Positions 1-5,595 of a DNA stretch of 5,595 nt are shown in pieces. The DNA is from Candidatus Equimonas enterica. GTDB lineage: Bacteria > Bacteroidota > Bacteroidia > Bacteroidales > Bacteroidaceae. Within the stretch, counting starts at the first letter, position 1. Each line of letters starts with the position of its first letter. Made by a program: the position numbers and the translations under genes. A model generated the notes under the pieces. It searched no databases and had not been told where the DNA came from. It was given only the letters and a program-made list of their open reading frames with translations. The DNA lies in the NCBI GenBank assembly GCA_018066225.1, contig JAGHRU010000207.1, positions 1-5,595 on the forward strand. Reading direction: 5' to 3'.

Positions 1-133
1 GTATGTAGCACCAGTCGGTGACATGGATGCGGTCGTAAAGACACAGATGCGTCTTTACGGCTATCTTTATCATCTGGTCTATCCACAGCACAAGGGCAAT
101 GAGTGCTGCAGCAATGGACAACCTCAACTTCAT
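1..133 (-). CDS. lspA: Signal peptidase II (lipoprotein signal peptidase), N-terminal part only
   Basis: LspA is the inner-membrane aspartyl protease that cleaves the signal peptide from prolipoproteins just before the lipid-modified cysteine. Only the first 44 codons are in the window; the reading frame is open at position 1, so the catalytic aspartates lie outside. Visible are a hydrophobic first membrane segment (residues about 5-18) ending in the family signature IDQMIKI (residues 18-24; the D-Q-x-x-K box), followed by the periplasmic start AVKTHLCLYDRIHVTDW, which resembles Bacteroidetes LspA proteins. The ATG at 133-131 overlaps the TGA stop of the upstream DksA-like gene as ATGA, so translation is probably coupled. 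There is no separate promoter; it is most likely the distal part of the operon. The first gene of the same operon encodes a predicted lipoprotein, a class of substrate for this enzyme. Identification rests on the DQxxK box, hydrophobicity and gene order. Confidence 0.87.
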   Translation of the reverse strand, partial: MKLRLSIAAALIALVLWIDQMIKIAVKTHLCLYDRIHVTDWCYI

Positions 134-510
134 TTGTCGCGTGCTAATTTAGCTTCTATCGAGAGCGTGGCATGAGGCACTGCGCGCAGCCGCTCTTTGG
201 GAATAAGCTTGCCCGTTACGCGACAGATGCCGTAGGTCTTCTTTTCTATGCGGACAAGTGCGGCTTGCAGACCATTGATGAATTTCTTCAAACGCTCTGC
301 GGCATTCATCAACTCTTCACGCGTTTGCGTTGCACTGCCCTCTTCCAGTATCTTGTAGGTAGGCATAGTGTCCTCTATGCCATTACCATTTTTATGAGAG
401 AGCGTATTGAGGATTTCTTGATACTCCTCTTTGGCTACGGAGAGTTTGCTGAGGATAATTTCGCGGAACTCGGCGAGTTCCTCATCCGTGTAATAAGTCT
501 TCTCTGCCAT
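130..510 (-). CDS. DksA/TraR-family RNA polymerase-binding regulator, cysteine-depleted zinc-finger variant
   Basis: 126-residue protein of the DksA/TraR family, whose members bind in the RNA polymerase secondary channel and modulate initiation, in DksA's case together with ppGpp. Residues about 8-90 are charged and helical, consistent with the coiled-coil hairpin. Residues 93-120 align with the C-terminal zinc-finger signature (YGIC, then GKLIPKERLRAVPHA). Only the first of the four usual zinc cysteines remains (C96); the others are T99, S117 and A120. The fold is kept in outline but the zinc site is lost. From memory this is common in Bacteroidetes homologues, so it is probably a lineage trait and not decay. 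The D-x-x-D-x-A tip motif of E. coli DksA is not evident. The ATG at 510 lies 15 nt after the ileS stop behind an A/G-rich stretch, and the gene overlaps lspA by 4 nt. The symbol is left blank because equivalence to E. coli dksA is not shown. Confidence 0.88.
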   Translation of the reverse strand: MAEKTYYTDEELAEFREIILSKLSVAKEEYQEILNTLSHKNGNGIEDTMPTYKILEEGSATQTREELMNAAERLKKFINGLQAALVRIEKKTYGICRVTGKLIPKERLRAVPHATLSIEAKLARDK

Positions 511-525
511 TGTCTTCTTATCTTA

Positions 526-870
526 TTATATCTTATGTACTTCTGCTGTTGCCTTGTGCCCATCGATGTCAAATGCACAGTCGCCGCCACTCGCAGTGTC
601 TGCAAAGACAAACTCGGTGGCAAGCACTTGCTGACAGATGTAGTCGCGATAGGCCTCCACGGCTTCTTGCAGCACGGGCTCCGTGGTCATCGTGATGGCG
701 ATACGGTCCGTGATGTCAAAGCCCGTCTCCTTACGGTACGTCTGTATGCGCTTCACCACTTCGCGGGCTATGCCCTCGCGGCGCAGGTCGTCCGTGATGT
801 TGATGTCGAGGGCGACGGTGAGCGTACCTTCGTTGGCGACGCTCCATCCCGTCATATCTTCGCTGACGAT
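526..870 (-). other. ileS: Severed C-terminal segment of ileS, in frame beyond the internal stop
   Basis: These 114 codons plus stop are the continuation of ileS after the in-frame TAA. They begin IVSEDMTGWSVANEG and include LTVALDINITDDLRREGIAR, the characteristic end of type-2 IleS proteins, in which an LRREGIARE-like stretch is strongly conserved. There is no further stop or frameshift, and the segment ends in tandem TAA TAA 15 nt before the next gene. The first ATG in it is at 855-853, preceded by AGCGAAGAT, so a separate 109-residue polypeptide could in principle start there, but no good ribosome-binding site is present. The lack of any other damage indicates that the interruption is either very recent or not real. 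I treat this as part of ileS, not as an independent gene. Confidence 0.9.
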
Positions 871-873
871 TTA
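871..873 (-). other. ileS: In-frame TAA interrupting ileS
   Basis: On the minus strand the codons read GAA CGT GCC GAT GTC TAA ATC GTC AGC GAA GAT ATG, that is E-R-A-D-V-stop-I-V-S-E-D-M. Both flanks match the expected IleS C-terminal region without any gap, so one codon is affected. A single change from AAA (Lys), GAA (Glu) or CAA (Gln) would produce it. TAA also terminates ileS itself and the upstream lipoprotein gene, which argues against TAA being a sense codon here. Confidence 0.92.
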
Positions 874-3800
874 GACATCGGCACGTTCTATCAAGGCTTC
901 TTGCCCCTCTACGGTGAGTGCCAACTGCCCTTCCGTTTCGAGTCGATTGATGTCGTCTTGCGACAGCGCACCTACGGCGGCTGCCACAGCCTTCATCATC
1001 TTGCCAAACTTCTTACCCATAACGCGGAAGTTGCACTTCACCTTCTTTTCGAGCATTTGCCCAGCAACGAGCTCTATCTGCTTCACATTAACCTCGGAGC
1101 AGATAAGGTCGCTCACAGCTTTAAGGTCAGCACGGAACTGCTCGTCGTGCACGGGAATGGCCACACGCTGCAACGGCTGACGCACGATGACTTGTTCCTT
1201 CTTTCGAAGCGAAAGCACGAGAGAGGTCACGCGCTGTGCCAGTTCGTTGCGACGCTCCAAAGCCGCATCAACGACGCTCTCGTCACACTCGGGATAGAAG
1301 TCCAAACGCACGCTATCTTTGGCGGTGTTTTGCGTCAAATCAAGGTAAAGGCGGTCAGCGTAGAACGGTGAGATGGGAGCCATCAGCTTGGCGACCGTAA
1401 GCAGGCACTGGTAAAGCGTCTGGTAAGCACTGAGCTTGTCCGTCGTCATCTCGCCGGCCCAGAAGCGACGACGATTGAGACGCACATACCAGTTGGAGAG
1501 ATTGTCGGTGACGAAAGTCTCTATCATGCGACCAGCATGGGTAGGTTCGTAGGCTTCAAAGGCGGCAGTTACATTCTTAATGAGCGTGTTGAGCGCAGAG
1601 ATAATCCAGCGGTCTATCTCGGGACGCTCAGCAACAGGTACCTGCGGTGTGCTAATGTCGAAGCCATCGACATTGGCATACATAGCAAAGAAGCTGTATG
1701 TCTGGAACAACTTTCCGAAGAAGCTGCGGCCCGTCTCCACGACTCCGTCTTCGTCAAACTTAAGATTGTCCCAAGGCGAAGAGTTGGTCATCATATACCA
1801 ACGCAAGGGATCGGAGCCATACTTCTCAATTGCGCCAAACGGACTGACGGCATTGCCCAGACGCTTCGACATCTTCTGGCCTTTTTTGTCAAGCACCAAG
1901 CCATTGCTGATGACGGCCTTAAACGCTACGGAGTCGAAGACCATGGTCGCGATGGCGTGCAGCGTGAAGAACCAGCCGCGCGTCTGATCCACACCTTCCG
2001 CGATGAAGTCGGCAGGATATACGGTGCGGCTGTCAAGTGCCTCCTTATTCTCAAACGGATAGTGCAACTGTGCGTAAGGCATAGCACCCGAATCAAACCA
2101 AACATCGATGAGATCCAATTCGCGGTGCATGGGCTTGCCGCTCTTGCTGACAAGGACAATGTCGTCCACATAAGGGCGATGGAGATCAATAAGGTTGTAG
2201 TTCTTCTCGTCGTAGTTGCCCGGAACGAAGCCTTTATCCTTGAAAGGATTGCTCTTCATGAAGCCAGCAGCCACAGACTTCTCTATCTCGTCGTAGAGCT
2301 CGGCTATGCTGCCGATGCAAATCTCTTCGCGACTTTCGCTGTTGCGCCATATCGGTAGCGGTGTGCCCCAATAGCGTGAACGCGAAAGGTTCCAGTCATT
2401 GAGGTTTTCCAGCCATTTGCCAAAGCGGCCTGTACCCGTAGAAGCCGGTTTCCAGAGGATGGACTTATTGAGTTCCATCATCCGTTCTTTCAGCGCAGAA
2501 GAGCGAATAAACCAAGAGTCCAAAGGATAATAGAGGACAGGCTTATCGGTGCGCCAGCAGTGAGGGTAGTTGTGGACGTGCTTTTCTATCTTATAGGCTG
2601 TACCCTCCATCTTCATCTCCATGCAGATGACGATATTGAGATCCTCTGCTTTGGCGGCGGCTTCTGCGTCGTATTTGCCATCGACATTAAACTCTGGGGC
2701 ATAAGCATTCTTGACATAGTCGCCAGCATGGTGGCCATACTTCTCTACATCCACACACTTCTCAGTAAAGGCTGGTGCGCAGTCTTCAAGGAGATAGTAT
2801 TTGCCTTGCAAGTCCACCATCGGACGCGTCTCACCCGACTTGGAGATGATAAAGAGCGAAGGAATACCCGCATTCTTGGCCACGAAAGCATCGTCAGCAC
2901 CAAAGGTGGGCGCAATGTGGACGATACCCGTACCATCTTCCGTCGTGACATAATAGCCCAAGATGACGCGGAAGCCTGCTTCGGCCATCTCAACAAAGCG
3001 ATCCGTGCCGGCTTCAAATATCTTCTCGGGATGTGCTGCTGCATATTCTTTGACGAAAGGTGCAGCCAAATCATTCAACTTCTCGCAAGGCTTCACCCAC
3101 GGCATCAGCTGTGCGTAGCGGAAACCTTCAAGGTCTGTGCCCTTGTAGTGTCCTATCACACGATACGGGATGACTTTATCGCCTTGCTGATAGGCTTCCA
3201 TGTCTGCCTCCGCACCTTCGGGCTTCAAATAGGCATTGACGAGATTTTCTGCCACGATGGCCGTTATCTTGCTGCCGTTGTAGGGATTGAAAGTCTGTAT
3301 AGCCACATAGTCAATATTGGGGCCTACGCATAGTGCAGTGTTGGAAGGCAATGTCCAAGGTGTAGTAGTCCATGCAAGGAACACAGGCTTACCCCATGCT
3401 TTCCACTCGTCTTTGGGATTGACAATGTCAAACTGCGCTGTCACCGTGGTGTCTTTCACATCGCGGTAGCAGCCGGGCTGGTTGAGCTCGTGGCTCGAAA
3501 GTCCCGTTCCTGCACCGGGAGAATAGGGCTGGATGGTGTAGCCCTTGTAGAGCAAGCCTTTGTCGTAGAGTTGGCGCAGTAGCCACCACAGTGTTTCGAT
3601 GTAGGAGTTTTGATAGGTGATATAAGGATGCTCCATATCCACCCAATAGCCCATCTTTTCGCTGAGGTCAGTCCACTCTTGGGTGTACATCATGACATTG
3701 CGGCGACACTGTGCGTTGTACTCTTCAATGCTTATCTTGGTGCCGATATCTTTCTTGGTGATGCCAAGTTCTTTTTCCACGCCAAGTTCCACAGGCAGTC

Positions 3801-4104
3801 CATGAGTATCCCAGCCAGCCTTGCGCTTGACTTGAAAACCCTTCATCGTCTTGTAGCGGCAGAAGGTATCTTTGATGGTACGCGCCATGACGTGATGAAT
3901 GCCCGGGTGTCCGTTGGCCGAAGGAGGTCCTTCAAAGAAGACGAAGGAGGGACAGCCCTCACGCTCGCTCATACTACGGTGGAAAAGGTCAGCGGCATTC
4001 CATTGACTCAAAACTTCCTCATTGACACGAGGCAGGTCAAGGCGGGTACGTTCGGTAAATTTCATATCGTTGCGTATTTTTTATTATCGTGAAGCAATAG
4101 CGCG

Positions 4105-4791
4105 TTATCTACCGCGCTGGTAGGTGATTTCGTAGAAGAAAGGTATGGTGTTGGCCTTTGCAAAGCCTTGTCCTTCGGTGCTCGGCACGATGATGCGCAC
4201 CTTCGCCACTTCTGCCTCCGGAGCATCTTGGCGGCCAATGCGCACAAACTGCAACGGCGTTATCCAGCCAGAAGGCACTTCGGGCGACTGGTAGAAGTTC
4301 ATCATAATGCCGCTGGTAAACGAGGCTTTCAAGGTGCCGTAAGTATTGGTCACGGTCATAACATCAGGCTTATCAGCGTACTCTTGCAGCATATTGGTCG
4401 TTTTGATAGAGTCGGTCGCTATATTGAGTTCCAGATAGCGCGATACTACCGTTGCTCGCTCGCCTTCAGCCAAGATATGCCCTGTGCCTCGGCGCACGAT
4501 TTGCATATACAATCCAGTGTTCTCAAAGAGCACATACTCGTTGGCAGCCACATTGGTCGTAGAGTCTTGGGCATAAAACTCTTCTTCGGTGATGACCTTG
4601 ATAGGTTTCACGTCGAGGATAGTATTTTGTCCGAGGGCATCGGTGATATGACAGCCGTTGCTAAGAAAGGCATTTATTTGCTTCGCTTCTCGCTCACGTT
4701 TTTCGGCATAGGTCTCATCATCGCTGCACGAGGAGAACATACACGCCACGCTCACCACGAGCAAGAATACGGATAGTGCGGTCTTGTACAT
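4105..4791 (-). CDS. FKBP-like lipoprotein, DUF4827-type
   Basis: 228-residue predicted envelope lipoprotein. The N-terminus has a lysine at position 3, a hydrophobic stretch (5-19) and a lipobox FSSC with the lipidated cysteine at position 22. The residues that follow (SDDE) are acidic, as in Bacteroidetes lipoproteins exported to the surface. Residues about 90-228 look like an FKBP-type fold. YMQIVRRGTGHILAEGERAT resembles the first strands; SGW and PLQF (174-183) match the FKBP GW segment; AKVRIIVPS (196-204) and TIPFFYEITY (215-224) match the last strands. Several FKBP active-site aromatics are not obvious, so isomerase activity is uncertain. The overall pattern recalls the Bacteroidetes DUF4827 family, recognised from memory only. 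The ATG at 4791 follows a TAnnTTTG promoter element by 23 nt. The gene ends in TAA 39 nt before ileS, so the two are probably co-transcribed. Its role is unknown; envelope protein folding is one possibility. Confidence 0.8.
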   Translation of the reverse strand: MYKTALSVFLLVVSVACMFSSCSDDETYAEKREREAKQINAFLSNGCHITDALGQNTILDVKPIKVITEEEFYAQDSTTNVAANEYVLFENTGLYMQIVRRGTGHILAEGERATVVSRYLELNIATDSIKTTNMLQEYADKPDVMTVTNTYGTLKASFTSGIMMNFYQSPEVPSGWITPLQFVRIGRQDAPEAEVAKVRIIVPSTEGQGFAKANTIPFFYEITYQRGR

Positions 4792-4814
4792 AGTAGATTA
4801 CATAAAATTCGCGG

Positions 4815-4822
4815 CAAAGTTA
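4815..4822 (-). promoter_or_regulatory. Candidate Bacteroidetes -7 element for the lipoprotein-ileS-dksA-like-lspA operon
   Basis: The minus strand reads TAACTTTG here, a full match to the Bacteroidetes -7 consensus TAnnTTTG, 23 nt before the ATG at 4791. A start site a few bases downstream would give a leader of only about 15-20 nt. The -33 element is poor: the nearest candidate is TTCG at 4842-4839 with a 16-nt spacer instead of the usual 19-21. The assignment rests on the -7 match and position. Confidence 0.5.
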
Positions 4823-5053
4823 CAAAGAATTTGCTAAACGAAGGGTAGAAATGTCTAAAAATCATCAATGCTTTTTATATTGCGCCCCATTTTGCCTATC
4901 ACAAAGGTGGAGAAAAGGTAAGGTTTGGCGCCACATACAGGGCGGCAGAAAAGGGCAAAAACGAAGTGCGCAAGCAGGAAAAACTGGAAGGGCAGATAGT
5001 GAAAACGATGTGGGCAGGTCATAAAAACTATCACGGGAGACAAGTAAAAATCT

Positions 5054-5072
5054 TCGGGCAAGACTTGCCTGA
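5054..5072. promoter_or_regulatory. Inverted repeat, candidate operator over the -33 element
   Basis: GGCAAG-A-CTTGCC at 5057-5069 is a perfect 6-bp dyad around a single central base. Adding TCG on the left and TGA on the right gives two further pairs across one G/T mismatch. The right arm contains the CTTG that serves as the -33 element of the candidate rightward promoter. A one-base loop does not suit an RNA hairpin, so a dimeric DNA-binding protein controlling the transporter gene is the more natural reading. No regulator can be named from the sequence. Confidence 0.4.
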
Positions 5073-5095
5073 TTGCAGCAAAGTGCGTAATTTTG
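5064..5095 (+). promoter_or_regulatory. Candidate Bacteroidetes promoter for the YhhQ-family transporter gene
   Basis: CTTG at 5064-5067 (three of four bases of the -33 TTTG) is followed after a 20-nt spacer by TAATTTTG at 5088-5095, a full match to the -7 consensus TAnnTTTG. The spacing is within the usual 19-21 nt. The predicted start near 5100 leaves a leader of about 105 nt before the ATG at 5206. Confidence 0.6.
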
Positions 5096-5205
5096 CAGCG
5101 CGGAAACGCACACACTCCTGTCGCCACTTCCGTCATCATCACAAAGCGAAGTTCTACGCTTGTCATCCTCCGCTTTTACAAACAAATTAAAACAAAAGAG
5201 CACCC

Positions 5206-5595
5206 ATGTTGCAGACCTTTATTGCCCGAGAGCGCGATGCTTATCGTCGCCTGCTGAGAAAAGTGCCCGCATTAGCACTTACTGCTTTTGTACTCGCCGT
5301 CATCTTTATGAACTTATTGGCCAACAAGGAGTTGGTCCATACGCCTTGGTTGGTACTCGACTGCGGCTTCGCCCTGTCGTGGATACCCTTTCTCATCATG
5401 GACAGCGTATGCAAAGCCTACGGCAGCGGCGTCGCCACACGCCTCTCCATTCTTGCCGTAGCCATCAACCTTATCACCTTCGCCCTACTCCACCTCATCG
5501 TCCTCACGCCGGGCTACTGGGGTGAGTATTACAACCACGCCAATTCGCTCGCTATCAACGACGCGCTCAATGCCACCATCGGCGGCTCCACAAGG
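5206..5595 (+). CDS. YhhQ/VUT-family (DUF165) queuosine-precursor transporter, N-terminal part
   Basis: The 130 codons in the window stay open to the right edge, so the C-terminal part is missing. The family consists of inner-membrane proteins; E. coli YhhQ imports queuosine precursors (preQ0/preQ1) for tRNA modification. Visible are a basic N-terminus (residues 1-20), a first membrane segment at about 21-38 ending in the family signature MNLLANKEL, a second at about 47-66 (WLVLDCGFALSWIPFLIMD, with the LD-G and MD features of the family), a third at about 77-101, and NDALNATIGGS at 118-128, which resembles the conserved segment before the next helix. The ATG at 5206 is the only reasonable start: an in-frame TAA lies at 5188-5190 and the leader is A-rich without a Shine-Dalgarno sequence. 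The gene is transcribed divergently from the ileS operon. In related genomes such genes often precede queuosine-synthesis genes, which would lie outside this window. The substrate is inferred from the family. Confidence 0.85.
   Translation, partial: MLQTFIARERDAYRRLLRKVPALALTAFVLAVIFMNLLANKELVHTPWLVLDCGFALSWIPFLIMDSVCKAYGSGVATRLSILAVAINLITFALLHLIVLTPGYWGEYYNHANSLAINDALNATIGGSTR

Larger units (their letters stand above)
526..4065 (-). pseudogene. ileS: Isoleucyl-tRNA synthetase, type 2, interrupted by one in-frame TAA (codon 1065 of 1179)
   Basis: Cytoplasmic class I synthetase that joins isoleucine to tRNA-Ile and hydrolyses mischarged Val-tRNA. The open part (4065-874) gives residues 1-1064. 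It has the HIGH-equivalent GIHH at 55-58 (within GPPSANGHPGIHH), the editing domain with WTTTPWTLP at 232-240 and GTGIVHIAP at 378-386 followed by D391/D392, the catalytic stretch WNLSRSRYWGTPLPIW near 558-573, and KMSKR at 731-735. An anticodon-binding helical domain and the type-2 C-terminal region (DUF5915-like) follow. A TAA at 873-871 then interrupts the gene. The same frame continues with IVSEDMTGW and typical IleS C-terminal sequence to TAATAA at 528-523, so no frameshift is needed. Full length would be about 1179 residues, roughly normal for Bacteroidetes IleS. The ATG at 4065 fits the usual N-terminus and lies 39 nt after the lipoprotein gene behind an A-rich leader. It may be a real nonsense allele, a tolerated truncation (1064 residues keep all catalytic motifs) or a base error. 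Family assignment is essentially certain; functional status is not. Confidence 0.93.
4792..5205. other. Divergent intergenic region of 414 bp
   Basis: This region separates the leftward operon from the rightward transporter gene. It contains candidate promoters for both directions, an inverted repeat at 5054-5072, an 8-bp palindrome TGGCGCCA at 4926-4933, and a weak long-loop dyad GATAGT/ACTATC at 4995-5000 and 5027-5032. The likely transcribed leader of the rightward gene (about 5101-5205) has a small possible hairpin, AAGCG at 5144-5148 with CGCTT at 5157-5161. It ends in an A-rich stretch instead of a Shine-Dalgarno sequence. Open frames of 70-110 codons exist on both strands, but none has a recognisable protein character or start context. 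I see no tRNA, repeat array or mobile element. Confidence 0.6.

Noticed and set aside
871..873. TAA as a reassigned sense codon
   Set aside because: TAA is the terminal codon of ileS (tandem) and of the upstream lipoprotein gene, both followed by non-coding sequence or a new start; a single odd site is better explained by mutation or error.
172..1371. Long rightward open frame (399 codons) opposite the end of ileS and the dksA-like gene
   Set aside because: It lies exactly codon-on-codon opposite two well-identified genes; the frame stays open because those genes rarely use TTA, CTA and TCA codons there. The translation resembles no protein family I know. It also crosses the ileS/dksA-like junction, as a shadow would.
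1537..3333. Two long rightward open frames (273 and 257 codons) opposite the middle of ileS
   Set aside because: Both are antisense shadows of the strongly conserved catalytic and editing regions of IleS, with no start context of their own.
4856..4877. TAAAAA/TTTTTA inverted repeat as a terminator
   Set aside because: The stem is purely A/T with a 10-nt loop and no GC core, and it lies upstream of both divergent genes where no terminator is needed.
4995..5032. ATAAAAACTATC stretch reminiscent of the A-rich tail of a preQ1-I riboswitch near a queuosine transporter
   Set aside because: The conserved stem and loop sequence of preQ1-I is missing upstream, and the stretch lies before the likely promoter, so it would not be in the transporter mRNA.
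4855..5203. Overlapping open frames of 74-112 codons in the intergenic region on both strands
   Set aside because: They overlap in different frames, have cysteine- and phenylalanine-rich or basic random-looking translations, lack start context and coincide with promoter signals.

Overview
The window looks like chromosomal DNA of a member of the Bacteroidales, plausibly Prevotella-like or a relative. Three things point there: the gene set (DUF4827-type lipoprotein, type-2 ileS, cysteine-poor DksA/TraR protein, lspA); promoter elements of the Bacteroidetes TAnnTTTG type; and A-rich leaders without a good Shine-Dalgarno sequence. The genus is an inference from protein style and gene order.

Layout. 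Four genes run leftward, apparently as one operon, transcribed from about 4815 toward position 1: an FKBP-like lipoprotein (4791-4105), ileS (4065-526), a DksA/TraR-family regulator (510-130) and the first 44 codons of lspA (133-1, continuing outside). Gaps are short (39 nt, 15 nt, then a 4-nt ATGA overlap), and I see no terminator between the genes. To the right is a 414-bp divergent intergenic region (4792-5205). It holds a candidate promoter for each direction and a sharp 6+1+6 inverted repeat over the rightward -33 element. A rightward gene begins at 5206 and runs off the window; it encodes a YhhQ/VUT-family (DUF165) membrane protein, a likely queuosine-precursor transporter.

Main anomaly. 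ileS carries an in-frame TAA at 873-871 (codon 1065 of 1179). The same frame then continues with clearly IleS-like C-terminal sequence for 114 codons to a tandem TAATAA stop at 528-523. This is a nonsense change in a normally essential gene, a sequencing or assembly error, or a tolerated C-terminal truncation. TAA is also the normal terminator of ileS itself and of the upstream lipoprotein gene, so TAA reassignment is unlikely.

How the genes relate. IleS charges tRNA-Ile, the DksA-like protein probably acts on RNA polymerase, LspA matures lipoproteins, and the first gene of the operon itself encodes a predicted lipoprotein. The IleS active-site signature is the swapped GIHH form of the HIGH motif, seen in mupirocin-insensitive type-2 enzymes. 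I found no CRISPR array, insertion sequence, tRNA/rRNA gene or clearly new multi-gene system.
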